From positions 1 through 64,000 of the forward strand of contig CAJOJA010000012.1 of the NCBI GenBank assembly GCA_905234735.1: a stretch of 64,000 nucleotides of DNA. Reading direction: 5' to 3'. The position numbers and the translations under genes were made by a program. This document shows, one piece after another, positions 52,877-62,464 of this stretch (its first letter is position 1; the number at the start of each line of letters is the position of its first letter). A model generated the notes under the pieces. It was not told the origin of the DNA and made no database searches. It was given only the letters and a program-made list of their open reading frames with translations. This DNA is from an uncultured Bacteroidaceae bacterium (GTDB taxonomy: Bacteria > Bacteroidota > Bacteroidia > Bacteroidales > Bacteroidaceae).

Positions 52877-54459
52877 CCTGCTAACTCCTGTAATGCACGG
52901 CGTACGGTCGGGTCTTCCTCGTTCAGGTATTCAATATACTGCTCGATGTTGCATATATTATAGATGATGTTGCCGTAGAGTGCTCGCTCGAAGAGATGAC
53001 GGCTCCGATAGAGCATCAGGTTGCGGCGTCGCAAGCCTTGTCCTTCAGCGTAGCGGGCAAATTGTTCAAGCAGGTTTTGCTTTGAGAGGTAGGCTTCTAT
53101 CTCCGGCAATTTCGTGTAGCGCTGTAGGGCAGGTCTGTTTTGATCGGTATAGTCAAAGGCAAACTGGCGGATATGACCCGTGAAGAGAGCTTCTCGATAG
53201 TAGGACGTGACATCGCTCGTGTCTTCGGGCACAAAGATGTCGGGAGTGATGCCACCACCACCATAGACGATGCGGCCTTTACGTGTCTTGTATTCAGGTC
53301 CTGTTTGCTGAATACTGTCCTGGGTGAAATACTCACCGCGTTCGTATCGGGCGATAAGCTCGTTTTCATAGTCTTCATCATGTCCAGGTTGGTAAGCTTT
53401 CTGGATGCAGCGGCCCGAAGGTGTGTAGTATCGGGCGACGGTCAGGCGTACGACGCTGCCATCCTTGAATTCCATAGGTTGCTGCACCAGTCCCTTGCCG
53501 AAAGAACGCCGTCCTACGATGGTCCCACGGTCGTTGTCTTGCAATGCACCAGCCAATATCTCGCTGCTCGAGGCCGAACCTTCGTCTATGAGTACTACAA
53601 CGGGCAACTTTGCGAATGAGCCCCGACCGTCGCTGTAGTAATCCTCACGAGGCGACTTGCGTCCTTGGGTGTAAACTATGAGCTGACGTGCGGGCAGAAA
53701 TTCATTGGCCATCTGAATGGCGATATGCATATATCCGCCTCTGTTACCACGCAGGTCGATGACAAGACTTTCCATACCTTCAACGCTCAGTTGTGCCATA
53801 GCAATCATGAATTCGCTATAGGTCTGTTCTCCGAAATTCTTAACACGGATGTAGCCGACATTGTCGCGTATCATGTATGCAGCATCAACGCTCTTTACAG
53901 GGATGTCACCTCGTATAACGCTGAATTTCATGGTACGGGTACGCCCAGGTCTGACGACTGTTAATTGTACTTTACTGCCTTTTTCGCCTCGTAGCGTACG
54001 GAGGACATCCTGCTGAGATGCTCCCACCAGGTTCGTTGTGTCTGCTTTCACAATACGGTCTCCTGGCATGATGCCCACGCGCTCGGCAGGTCCGCTTGGA
54101 ATAACCCCCATAACGCTAACGCTGTCCTTCACCACGTTGAAGCTGATGCCCACTCCGGAAAAACTACCCTTCAAGTCGTCATTTGCTTCTTCGGCATCAT
54201 TGGCAGGGATGTAAAGTGAGTGTGGATCGAGTTCTGAGAGAATCTTGGGCATAGACTTCTCTACGAGGTCTTTCATGTCTACGGTATCGACATACTGGTT
54301 GTCTACCATCTGAAGCAGGTAGTTCACCTTATTACTGCCAGTGTTGATGATGCTTAACCGGTTGCCCGAGAAGTGATTGGCATAGAATGTACCAACAATA
54401 ATGCCCACAATAAGACATAAAGCCAGGAGCAGGGGAGTAAGACGAGATTTCGTATTCAT
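52873..54459 (-). CDS. S41 family C-terminal processing peptidase
   Basis: The 528-residue product starts with a membrane anchor (residues 8-26, TPLLLALCLIVGIIVGTFY), then a helical part, a PDZ domain (about 95-170, GSFSGVGISFNVV...GIMPGDRIVKAD) and the S41 core. Catalytic Ser is in DEGSASSSE (about 295) and Lys in SFGKGLVQ (about 320). It is a periplasmic tail-specific protease. The ATG at 54459 overlaps the deaminase stop (ATGA); the longer upstream frame has no signal peptide and is out of the deaminase frame. Confidence 0.93.
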   Translation of the reverse strand: MNTKSRLTPLLLALCLIVGIIVGTFYANHFSGNRLSIINTGSNKVNYLLQMVDNQYVDTVDMKDLVEKSMPKILSELDPHSLYIPANDAEEANDDLKGSFSGVGISFNVVKDSVSVMGVIPSGPAERVGIMPGDRIVKADTTNLVGASQQDVLRTLRGEKGSKVQLTVVRPGRTRTMKFSVIRGDIPVKSVDAAYMIRDNVGYIRVKNFGEQTYSEFMIAMAQLSVEGMESLVIDLRGNRGGYMHIAIQMANEFLPARQLIVYTQGRKSPREDYYSDGRGSFAKLPVVVLIDEGSASSSEILAGALQDNDRGTIVGRRSFGKGLVQQPMEFKDGSVVRLTVARYYTPSGRCIQKAYQPGHDEDYENELIARYERGEYFTQDSIQQTGPEYKTRKGRIVYGGGGITPDIFVPEDTSDVTSYYREALFTGHIRQFAFDYTDQNRPALQRYTKLPEIEAYLSKQNLLEQFARYAEGQGLRRRNLMLYRSRHLFERALYGNIIYNICNIEQYIEYLNEEDPTVRRALQELAG

Positions 54460-54884
54460 TCGTTTGTTATTGGGAGATGAATGACTTCTATTTTGGCTCG
54501 GCGAAGCAAATCCACTCCGTCCGTAAGCCGATAGTTTCGTTGGAAAACAACACGCTTGATGCCGGCCTGTATGATGAGTTTTGCGCATTCAATACAGGGC
54601 GAGTCTGTGACATATAGTGTAGCACCATTGCTATTGTTGCCTGAACGGGCTATTTTCGTGATGGCGTTGGCTTCGGCATGCAGCACGTAGGGCTTGGTCA
54701 CCCCTTGCTCGTCCTCACAGACATTCTCAAAGCCTGAAGGCGTACCATTATAACCATCGCTGATAATCATTTTGTCTTTGACAATGAGTGCGCCCACTTG
54801 CCGACGTTGGCAGTAACTGTTTTCTGCCCATATTCCAGCCATACGCAAGTAGCGAAGGTCCAGCTCTATTTGTTTCTTATCCAT
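54456..54884 (-). CDS. dCMP deaminase family protein
   Basis: Zinc-dependent cytidine/deoxycytidylate deaminase of 142 residues with HAEANAI (His69, Glu71) and PCIECAK (Cys97, Cys100). It would convert dCMP to dUMP for dTTP synthesis; the relation to ComEB is by sequence only. It overlaps the Dcp gene by 8 bases and the S41 gene by 4. Confidence 0.88.
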   Translation of the reverse strand: MDKKQIELDLRYLRMAGIWAENSYCQRRQVGALIVKDKMIISDGYNGTPSGFENVCEDEQGVTKPYVLHAEANAITKIARSGNNSNGATLYVTDSPCIECAKLIIQAGIKRVVFQRNYRLTDGVDLLRRAKIEVIHLPITNE

Positions 54885-56922
54885 TGTTTCTTGTTATACC
54901 GTTTCTTCTTAATAGGGCATCGATAGTGGGTTCCTGGCCGCGGAAGCGGCGATAAAGCGTCATTGGTGGCTCGGTTGCACCACGCGAGAGAACCTCGTCA
55001 CGCAGTCGCTGGGCTGTTTCACGGTCGAAAATACCATGTTCTTGGAAAACGGAGAAGGCATCTGCATCTAAGACCTCGGCCCATTTGTAGCTGTAGTAAC
55101 CTGCAGCATAGCCTCCGCTCATGATATGTCCGAACTGGGTGCTCATCAGTGCTTCGGGTACGGGCTGCATCAACTGGCAGGGGGCCATAGCCTTACGTTC
55201 AAATTCATACACATCGCCTTGGAAAGGGTCTGACAAGGTGTAGTAGGCCAAGTCCAAAAGTCCCAGGCTGACCTGACGAACACAAGCGTAGCCGGCCAGG
55301 TAGTTCTTGCTTTGTATGATGCGGTCAATGAGTTCCTGAGGCAGAGGCTCGCCCGTCTCATAGTGTTGGGCAAAAGTGGCCAGGAACTGCGGCTCTAATA
55401 CGAAGTTCTCCATGAACTGGCTGGGTAGTTCTACAAAGTCCCAATAGACATTAGTGCAGGATAGACTTTCGAACCTGACGCGCGAAAAGAGAGAGTGCAG
55501 GGCGTGGCCGAATTCATGCAGGAAGGTTTCTACTTCACCCAGGGTCAGCAATGCTGGTCTCGATGCTGTAGGCTTGGTCAGATTCATGGTAACAGACACG
55601 TGGGGACGGCTATCGTGACCGTCGTCTTCGTCCTGCCATTGGTCTTTATAGTTCGTCATCCATGCACCACTCTGCTTGGAGGCACGTGGGTGAAAGTCGG
55701 TGTACAGGATGCCCAGCAGGCTTCCGTCCTGGTCTTGCACCTCCCAGGCTTCCACGTCGGGATGGTAGACCTGAATGTCGTGACGATGATGGAAAGTGAT
55801 GCCATAGAGTCTGGTTGCCAGACCGAATACTCCCTCCTTTACCCGTGTTAGTTCGAAGTATGGGCGTAGCATCTCGCTGTCGATGTTATACAGGCGCATC
55901 TTCAGCTTATGGCTATAGTAAGAGAAATCCCATGGACGTAGGGTGTATTCCTCTCCTTCTGTTTCGCGAGCCAGGGCTTCAATTTCTTCTATTTCGCGAC
56001 GAGCTGTGGGCATATAGGCCTGAAGTAGGTTGTCGAGCAAATTCCGTACATGTGCTATGTCCTGAGCCATTCGGCGTTCCAACACAAAGTCTGCAAAGGT
56101 TCGATATCCCAACATTTGTGCCAGCTGTAGGCGTAGGTCGACAATGTGCGGGATGAGGGGCAGATTGTTGGTATCGCCATCATGTGTACAAAGTGTGGCG
56201 TGAGCCATGTACATCTGTCTCCGTAGTTCGCGGTTGTCAGCGTAGGTCATGAACGGACCGTAACTTGGAGCGTGGAGCGTGAATACCCATCCTTCCATCT
56301 TGCGCTCCTGAGCAGCCAGGCGTGCGGCCTCTCGTTGGCTCTCTGGCAGTCCGGCAAGGTCTTCCTCACGGGTGATGTGAAGTTGGAAGGCGTTTGTATC
56401 CTTCAGCATGTTCTGTTGAAACTGAAGTGTCACTTGGCTCAGCTCCATCTGAAGTTGGGTAAACCGCTGTTTGTCTTCATCATTGAGCAATGCGCCATGA
56501 CGTACAAACGACTGATACATATTCTCAAGCACTGTGTCTTCCTCCGTTGTGAGCGGTCGATGCTGGGTGTGAACAGCTTGCACTCGTTTCCATAGTTCTG
56601 GGTCGAGCATCATGCGGTTGCTATGTTCAGTCAGTATGGGCGACATCTTTTGTGCCAACTGATCCATCTCGTCGTTCGTATGGGCGCTGAGTAGGTTGAA
56701 GAATGTAGTTGTCACTTTTGTCAGTGTACGATCTCCCTTGGGAATAATCGTATTTTCGAAAGTGGGTGCATCAGGGTTCTTCGTTATTCGCTCCATGTCG
56801 GCCACATCGCGTTCCATACCCTTGCGCATGGCTTCTTCGTAGTGCTCGAAGCGTATCTGGTCAAAGGGAACAGTTTCCTCCGGCGTCCCGTATTTCTTAT
56901 TTAAGAAAGGATTCTCGGACAT
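54877..56922 (-). CDS. dcp: M3 family metallopeptidase, peptidyl-dipeptidase Dcp-like
   Basis: Thimet/Dcp-like zinc peptidase of 681 residues with HEFGHALHSLFS at about residue 469 and the downstream Glu ligand in the NVYWDFVELPSQFMENF block. No signal peptide, so cytoplasmic; it probably finishes digestion of imported or turned-over peptides by releasing C-terminal dipeptides. Two starts are possible; I choose ATG 56922 (SENPFLNKKY), which has GAGG 9 bases upstream, over ATG 56931. Confidence 0.92.
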   Translation of the reverse strand: MSENPFLNKKYGTPEETVPFDQIRFEHYEEAMRKGMERDVADMERITKNPDAPTFENTIIPKGDRTLTKVTTTFFNLLSAHTNDEMDQLAQKMSPILTEHSNRMMLDPELWKRVQAVHTQHRPLTTEEDTVLENMYQSFVRHGALLNDEDKQRFTQLQMELSQVTLQFQQNMLKDTNAFQLHITREEDLAGLPESQREAARLAAQERKMEGWVFTLHAPSYGPFMTYADNRELRRQMYMAHATLCTHDGDTNNLPLIPHIVDLRLQLAQMLGYRTFADFVLERRMAQDIAHVRNLLDNLLQAYMPTARREIEEIEALARETEGEEYTLRPWDFSYYSHKLKMRLYNIDSEMLRPYFELTRVKEGVFGLATRLYGITFHHRHDIQVYHPDVEAWEVQDQDGSLLGILYTDFHPRASKQSGAWMTNYKDQWQDEDDGHDSRPHVSVTMNLTKPTASRPALLTLGEVETFLHEFGHALHSLFSRVRFESLSCTNVYWDFVELPSQFMENFVLEPQFLATFAQHYETGEPLPQELIDRIIQSKNYLAGYACVRQVSLGLLDLAYYTLSDPFQGDVYEFERKAMAPCQLMQPVPEALMSTQFGHIMSGGYAAGYYSYKWAEVLDADAFSVFQEHGIFDRETAQRLRDEVLSRGATEPPMTLYRRFRGQEPTIDALLRRNGITRNNG

Positions 56923-56934
56923 TTTTTCCATCCT

Positions 56935-57966
56935 CTATTTTTTAATATATTGTCTCAAAGCTTCGCTACACCATATCTGCAGCTGATTCTCGCTGTCTGC
57001 GTAGATGAAGTAGGCTTGTAGTTGTGATTGCTCATTTAGTAACTTCTGTGCGCGTTCCAGTCCCATGACCATAAACGCTGTTGCAAAGGCATCGGCCATT
57101 GCGCATGATGGGGCCAAAACCGTGCTCGACAGTATGCTGTGCTGCACGGGATAGCCTGTATGCGGGTCTATAGTATGTGCAAGCTTGCGTCCGTCGGAAC
57201 TGATATAGTAGTTGCGATAGTTGCCACTGGTAGCCATTGCACAGTCTGTCAGGGACAGTATGGTCTGAATCTCCTGATTCATGCTGGTGGAGTCCTCTAC
57301 CGGTTTGTTGACACCGATGTTCCAATTCTTACCCTTCGCATTGTGTCCCTGCACTACGATTTCTCCACCGATTTCTATCATAAAATTCTGTATTCCCTTG
57401 CGGCGGAAGAGCGAAGCTACCTGGTCTACACCGAAGCCCTTGGCTATTGCACTGAGATCGAGTACCATACGAGAGTCGCTCTTCAGAATACTGTCGCCTG
57501 CAAGAGAAACTTTCTGCCAGCCGACTATATCAAGCAGGGAATCCACTTGAGCAGAGTCGGGTAGGGCTCCATCCTTGAAACCAAATCCCCAGGCATTGAC
57601 CAGCGGGGCCACTGTCACATCGAAACTTCCATCCGTTGCCCGACTCACTTCCATAGCTTGTGTCAGAACCTGACGAAGCAGGTCGTCGGTCTGCGTGCTT
57701 CGCCCTTGGTTTATTTGACTCAACGTGGAGTGCGGATTGAACATCGACAGAGAATTGTCGACGCGGCAAAGTTCATCCATAATGGCGGCATCGAGTGCGG
57801 AGTCACTTTGATAGGTGGCATGCCATATGGTGCCAAAGATGTGGCCTTCACTCTGTTGATAGGGCGTATTGCTGACGGGATTGCCCTTATGGCGGATAAT
57901 GATAACCGAGGCGGCAATCAGGAAGAGCAGAAAGGGCAACTGCCAGGTCCATTTCTTGTTGTTCAT
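56935..57966 (-). CDS. FAD:protein FMN transferase (ApbE family)
   Basis: The 343-residue product has an N-terminal membrane anchor (residues 8-25) and the ApbE fold: EGHIFGTIWHATYQ, NSLSMFNPHSTLSQIN, LDLSAIAKGFGVD, and DPHTGYPV with Mg-binding AMADAFATAFMVMG. It attaches FMN to Thr of proteins such as NqrB/NqrC and RnfG/RnfD in the periplasm. The anchor is a transmembrane helix, not a lipobox. Confidence 0.92.
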   Translation of the reverse strand: MNNKKWTWQLPFLLFLIAASVIIIRHKGNPVSNTPYQQSEGHIFGTIWHATYQSDSALDAAIMDELCRVDNSLSMFNPHSTLSQINQGRSTQTDDLLRQVLTQAMEVSRATDGSFDVTVAPLVNAWGFGFKDGALPDSAQVDSLLDIVGWQKVSLAGDSILKSDSRMVLDLSAIAKGFGVDQVASLFRRKGIQNFMIEIGGEIVVQGHNAKGKNWNIGVNKPVEDSTSMNQEIQTILSLTDCAMATSGNYRNYYISSDGRKLAHTIDPHTGYPVQHSILSSTVLAPSCAMADAFATAFMVMGLERAQKLLNEQSQLQAYFIYADSENQLQIWCSEALRQYIKK

Positions 57967-57980
57967 CTTGGATTTCGTTG

Positions 57981-58706
57981 TTATTTGTTGAGAGTGGGGA
58001 TGGGGAGTTCCGTAGCTCGTTTCTTGCTGGTTCGGCCAACATCAAATATCAGATTCGCGGTTCCCCCAAATGTACTGGAACCACTTTTCCCGAAGCCTGG
58101 TGTGTAGTAGGGTTCGCCATACGGACTTATGCTCTGGTGCAAACGTGCCTTGAATCGGAGCGACCAGCCCAGGCGGATGAATTTCCATAGTTTGGTCTCG
58201 CATCCGACACATACCTCCAACCATCCTGTCCGGCCTTTCTGATTTTCCATACTCATACCCGTTTTGCCTTTCCATACGGGGTCTTGGAAATCGGGATTGG
58301 AGAAGTCGTAGTTGAAACTGCTGAAAGCATAACGCAGACCTACCATCAGTCGATTGCCGTTGTGTTTCCTATTCAGGTTGTAGTCCATACCTACTCTGAA
58401 GTAGGGTGCTCTGGTGTGGAATCTATTGTTATTCTCCCTTCCCTCGCGATCGCTTTCTCCAATGCCAAGTTCCCCAATCGGGAAGTAATGGTCGCGGAAG
58501 TTCAGTCGTGCTCCCACCTCCAATTGGTCGTACCGTGCTCCTACGGCTTTCATCACGGGCCCTGATAGGTCTGCGAAAACAGCCGCACCGCAGAACAATG
58601 GAGCCTTGGGGATAGGTTCCTTCTTTCCGCGAGCCTCGGTTGTCAGGCAGCTCAGGCTAATTAGTGCTGCCGCGAAGATATATTTTAATATTCTCCAGTG
58701 AAGCAT
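57981..58706 (-). CDS. DUF6048 family protein, putative outer-membrane protein
   Basis: A signal peptide (MLHWRILKYIFAAALISLSC) is followed by a beta-rich region of 215 residues with alternating strands (QLEVGARLNFRDHYFPIGELGIG, RLMVGLRYAFSSFNYDF), suggesting an outer-membrane barrel. It matches the DUF6048 family of Bacteroidales. Function is unknown. Its start lies 50 bases inside the DUF6452 gene. Confidence 0.75.
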   Translation of the reverse strand: MLHWRILKYIFAAALISLSCLTTEARGKKEPIPKAPLFCGAAVFADLSGPVMKAVGARYDQLEVGARLNFRDHYFPIGELGIGESDREGRENNNRFHTRAPYFRVGMDYNLNRKHNGNRLMVGLRYAFSSFNYDFSNPDFQDPVWKGKTGMSMENQKGRTGWLEVCVGCETKLWKFIRLGWSLRFKARLHQSISPYGEPYYTPGFGKSGSSTFGGTANLIFDVGRTSKKRATELPIPTLNK

Positions 58707-59151
58707 AATTGATGGAGGTGTTTTCCACGACTATTGAGTCTGTCAGTTGATAGGGGTCGTCATAATCGAAGCCCGTAATCTTGTGCATCATGACCGTCGG
58801 ACAATCCGGCGACTCGAAATACTGCGTGTTGTCTTTGGCAATGCGGAGCACAATCTCGAATGTCTCGTCTGTGTCGCCAGATGCGTGAAACAGCATGTGC
58901 AACGTGTCGGCGGCCTGCCAGTAACTCATGGGCAAAGCAACCGAACTGATATTGTAGCCTCGGTTCAGGAGTACCGAGTCTGTGCCTTCTGCTGTGATGT
59001 TCAGGGTGTCAGAAATGGAAACCTTCTTCCCGCTTTCCGAACTATAGAAGCCTATATTCAGCGTGACAACGTTGTTCAATGTGCAATCTATACCTTCGCA
59101 GGCACATATCAGGGCCATGGCTACGATTATGGTCAGCAGACGACGCGTCAT
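58657..59151 (-). CDS. DUF6452 family lipoprotein
   Basis: A 164-residue lipoprotein (MTRRLLTIIVAMALICAC, lipobox LICAC) with a beta-rich domain having NIGFYSSESGKKVSISDTL. It matches the DUF6452 family, usually next to DUF6048; the pair is likely to act together at the outer membrane. Its start shares bases with the glycosyltransferase stop, and its end overlaps DUF6048 by 50 bases. Confidence 0.75.
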   Translation of the reverse strand: MTRRLLTIIVAMALICACEGIDCTLNNVVTLNIGFYSSESGKKVSISDTLNITAEGTDSVLLNRGYNISSVALPMSYWQAADTLHMLFHASGDTDETFEIVLRIAKDNTQYFESPDCPTVMMHKITGFDYDDPYQLTDSIVVENTSINYASLENIKIYLRGSTN

Positions 59152-60110
59152 CAGATAACAGTTTCGATTTGGTATTTGTTGCGTTCTGGTGAATTTCGAC
59201 TGATAAGTTCGCCCAGGAATCCGGCCACAAACAGTTGCGTGCCCAGAATCATCATCGTCAGTGCGATGAAGAAATAGGGTGAGTCTGTAATCAGTCGGGC
59301 AGGCGTACCCGTGGACAGATAATAGAGCTTATAGCCCCCTACGGCCATCGTGGCCAGTAAGCCAAGCAGGAACATGAGAGAGCCTATGAAGCCGAATACA
59401 TGCATTGGTTTCAGTCCAAAACTATCAAGGAACCACAGGCTGAGCAAATCCAGGTAGCCGTTTACGAAACGATTCCAGCCCATGAACTTTGACTTACCAT
59501 GCTTGCGGGCTTGGTGATGGACGCGTTTCTCCCCAATCTTTGTGAAGCCGACATTCTTGGCCAGATAGGGAATGTAGCGGTGCATTTCTCCATAGACTTC
59601 AATGTTCTTGACCACATCGCGGCGGTAGGCCTTCAGTCCGCAGTTGAAGTCGTGCAGGTTGTGAATACCACTCACCTGTCGGGCTGTGGCGTTGAATAGT
59701 TTCGTCGGAATGGTTTTCGACAGCGGATCGCCCTGGCTGCGGTTCATCTTCCAACCGCTCACCAGGTCGTATCCGTCCTCGATAATCATGCGTCGGAGTT
59801 CTGGTATCTCGTCGGGCGAATCCTGCAAGTCGGCATCCATCGTTATTACCACGTCGCCCTTTGCACGTTCAAATCCGCAATAGAGTGCAGGACTTTTCCC
59901 GTAGTTGCGACGGAACTTTATGCCGCACACTTCGGGGTGCGAAAGATGCAGTTCGCTGATGATTTCCCATGAATGGTCGGTGGAGCCATCGTCCACGAAC
60001 ACCACCTCGAAGGTCAGGTTGTTGTCGTGCATCACGCGTTCAATCCAGTTGTAGAGTTCCTGGATTGACTCTTCCTCATTGAATAGGGGTACAATAACTG
60101 ATATATCCAT
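59151..60110 (-). CDS. Glycosyltransferase family 2 with two transmembrane helices (GtrB/DPM1-like)
   Basis: The 319-residue product has a GT-A domain with VIVPLFNEEESI at the N-terminus, metal-binding DADLQDSP (about 95), and two C-terminal transmembrane helices (about 235-257, 270-295). This form moves a sugar from a nucleotide donor to polyprenyl phosphate in the inner membrane. Sugar and acceptor cannot be told from sequence. It lies 27 bp after the DUF4199 gene. Confidence 0.88.
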   Translation of the reverse strand: MDISVIVPLFNEEESIQELYNWIERVMHDNNLTFEVVFVDDGSTDHSWEIISELHLSHPEVCGIKFRRNYGKSPALYCGFERAKGDVVITMDADLQDSPDEIPELRRMIIEDGYDLVSGWKMNRSQGDPLSKTIPTKLFNATARQVSGIHNLHDFNCGLKAYRRDVVKNIEVYGEMHRYIPYLAKNVGFTKIGEKRVHHQARKHGKSKFMGWNRFVNGYLDLLSLWFLDSFGLKPMHVFGFIGSLMFLLGLLATMAVGGYKLYYLSTGTPARLITDSPYFFIALTMMILGTQLFVAGFLGELISRNSPERNKYQIETVI

Positions 60111-60137
60111 CTCGACAATGTAACTTTACACGTGTTC

Positions 60138-60668
60138 TTATTTTCTCCTGCCCAGTAATGCGGTGGGCACCATCAGCAGCAGGGCAAGCAGCAAGTTCAT
60201 CCACACCAGTTGCAGGGTCATGCGTTCTGGATTGTACATGAATTGTAAGGATTCGTGCAATAGTTTGTCTACGTCCTCTTCGCCTGCCATCTGTTGCAGC
60301 CACTGGCGGTATTCGGGCATCTGTATGATTTGCTGCACCTGTCCGGCCAGTTGTCCGTCGTCCATAAAGCGGAAATAGATGTACTGGACTACTGCTGTCA
60401 CCATGATGGCGAATACATAGGTGAGGAATGCCATGTAGCAACTGCGCCCAAACGTGAGGCGTCCCATTTTCCGTCCGTATTGACGAATGAGGGCGCCTGC
60501 GGAAATGAAGGCTATGAGTCCGAGCACGTTGCCTGCCTGCCCCAGTAGCGCAGCATCGAATCCGTGCATCGAGCACAGGAAGCTGGCACTGCAAATCAGT
60601 CCGACTATCATGCCGTATTCCATGCAATAGTCTCGTGCCAGACGCGCGTCAAACTCTTTCTTCTCCAT
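60138..60668 (-). CDS. DUF4199 family membrane protein
   Basis: An integral membrane protein of 176 residues with four predicted helices (about 20-36, 42-60, 78-100, 150-170) and an amphipathic QQ-rich loop between helices 3 and 4. It belongs to DUF4199, which in Bacteroidales is usually next to a GT2 gene, as here. Function unknown. Confidence 0.8.
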   Translation of the reverse strand: MEKKEFDARLARDYCMEYGMIVGLICSASFLCSMHGFDAALLGQAGNVLGLIAFISAGALIRQYGRKMGRLTFGRSCYMAFLTYVFAIMVTAVVQYIYFRFMDDGQLAGQVQQIIQMPEYRQWLQQMAGEEDVDKLLHESLQFMYNPERMTLQLVWMNLLLALLLMVPTALLGRRK

Positions 60669-60673
60669 AATCC

Positions 60674-62464
60674 TTAATCCTTCACCTTAAACTTCAGCAG
60701 CCTTCCGTTGTAGGCCGGAACCAACAGTTGGGTGGGTTTGGTGCTGCAAAACGAGATGTTGAAGGGGCTGTTTGAGAGCAATCCCTCGGCGCGAACCATG
60801 TCCTGTTCTTGCAGACCGAAGTATTCGAAGAGGTGTTGCGGAATGTTAATCTCTATGTCAGCATCCTGCTCGTCGAAGTTGACCACAACTAGTATGACCT
60901 CTCCCTTGTGGTAGCGAACGAAAGCAAACTGCTTGCCAGGATTGAAGTGCTCGCTGCGCAGGTTGGCATGCATCAGGTCGTACATCTCGCCTTCGCGAAT
61001 GGCCGCCTCACTGTTGCACAGGTTGAGCAGCCGGCTGTAGAAATGTTGCAGGGATACCTCCTTCGGGGTAAGTTGGCGATTGTCGAACCGTCCCTTGTTG
61101 CGCCATCGGCGTACTGCGTCCACCATCCAATAGTCGAAGATGGTCGTGCGTCCGTCGCGTCCGCTGAATCCTTCGGCGTCCATGCCCCTTTCGCCCAGTT
61201 CCTGACCGAAGTAAATCATTGTCGGGTTGGTGCCCAGGCATGCGGCCACGATCATGGGTGCACGGCCTCGCTCGCCGTCAGCGGCAAAGAAGTCACTGGC
61301 GAGGCGTTGCTCGTCGTGGTTCTCCAGGAAGTAGAGCATATACTTGCGAATGCTGTCGGTCAGTTGCCATTGACGTGTGATGTCGCTGGCTTGTGCATTC
61401 CCCTGTGTGACAGCGCGCAGGCAGTCGTACATGCCCACTTTGTCGTACAGATAGTCGAAGTGTCCTTGCTCCAGATAGTTGCTGTACTCGGCGGGGTTAT
61501 AGATTTCTGCAATGAAGATGATTTCGGGATGTTGAGCCTTTACCTGTGTGATGGCCCACTTCCAGAATTCCACGGGCACCATCTCGGCCATGTCGCAGCG
61601 GAAGCCGTCGACGTCCTTGCTGGCCCAGTAGAGCAGGATTTGCAACATCTGTTTCCACGTTTGTGGAACGGGGTTGAAGTGGTTTGTGCGACCATTCGTG
61701 TAGTCGACGCCGTAGTTCAGCTTCACCGTTTCGTACCAGTCGCTCTGGTTGGGTGTAGCCGTAAACTGGTCGTTGCCCGTAGCCTTGGCCGGCATCTCGC
61801 AGTATCCGTTCAGGTCAAGACCTTCGATTCGGAATTGCTGTCCGGGCAGGTAGTAGAAGTTGTTGTGGGGCGAGAAGGCTTGTGTCGTATCGTCTTTCTC
61901 TCCCAGGTCTACCACCCCTTCGGGTTTCACGTCGCTGCAGTACTGCCTGGCCACGTGGTTGGGCACGAAGTCAATTATTACCTTCATGCCTGCCTTGTGT
62001 GTGCGCTCCACCAGTTGCTCGAACTCCTGCATTCGTGCGGGGATGCTTGTGGCAATGTCAGGGTCAACGTCGTAATAGTCGCGGATGGCATAGGGCGAGC
62101 CGGCCTGTCCCTTCACTACGGCAGGGTTATCACGTCGTATGCCGTAGAGCGAATTGTCCGTCTGCGTGGCATGTTCAATGATACCCGTGTACCAGATGTG
62201 AGTGGCACCAAGACTGTGAATCTGCTCCAGGGCACGTTGGTTGAAGTCGGCCATTGTGCCGCTTCCGTTCACTTGTTTCGTGCCGTTGACTTGGCACGTG
62301 CGGTTGTCGTTGCCGAAGAGTCGGGGCAATACTTGATATATAATGATTTTCTGCGATGCGTCCATAGTCGAATCTGTCGTTTGCTGAAGACTTGTGCATG
62401 AGGTCAGCAGACCCCATGCCAGTACCATCCAGAGTAAATGTTTACAAGCCACGGATAACAACAT
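60674..62464 (-). CDS. GH13 alpha-amylase family lipoprotein
   Basis: The 596-residue product has a lipobox (VLAWGLLTSC), then a GH13 barrel: DFVPNHVARQY, DGFRCDMAEM (nucleophile Asp about 288), FIAEIYNP (acid/base Glu about 316) and LENHDEQR (Asp about 382). It acts on alpha-glucans in the periplasm or at the surface. The ATG at 62464 overlaps fabD by 23 bases; an ATG at 62428 would give a signal without positive charges. Confidence 0.88.
   Translation of the reverse strand: MLLSVACKHLLWMVLAWGLLTSCTSLQQTTDSTMDASQKIIIYQVLPRLFGNDNRTCQVNGTKQVNGSGTMADFNQRALEQIHSLGATHIWYTGIIEHATQTDNSLYGIRRDNPAVVKGQAGSPYAIRDYYDVDPDIATSIPARMQEFEQLVERTHKAGMKVIIDFVPNHVARQYCSDVKPEGVVDLGEKDDTTQAFSPHNNFYYLPGQQFRIEGLDLNGYCEMPAKATGNDQFTATPNQSDWYETVKLNYGVDYTNGRTNHFNPVPQTWKQMLQILLYWASKDVDGFRCDMAEMVPVEFWKWAITQVKAQHPEIIFIAEIYNPAEYSNYLEQGHFDYLYDKVGMYDCLRAVTQGNAQASDITRQWQLTDSIRKYMLYFLENHDEQRLASDFFAADGERGRAPMIVAACLGTNPTMIYFGQELGERGMDAEGFSGRDGRTTIFDYWMVDAVRRWRNKGRFDNRQLTPKEVSLQHFYSRLLNLCNSEAAIREGEMYDLMHANLRSEHFNPGKQFAFVRYHKGEVILVVVNFDEQDADIEINIPQHLFEYFGLQEQDMVRAEGLLSNSPFNISFCSTKPTQLLVPAYNGRLLKFKVKD

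Noticed and set aside
54460..54588. N-terminal extension of the S41 protease from 54588
   Set aside because: It overlaps the deaminase coding region and has no signal; the ATG at 54459 starts a proper membrane anchor.
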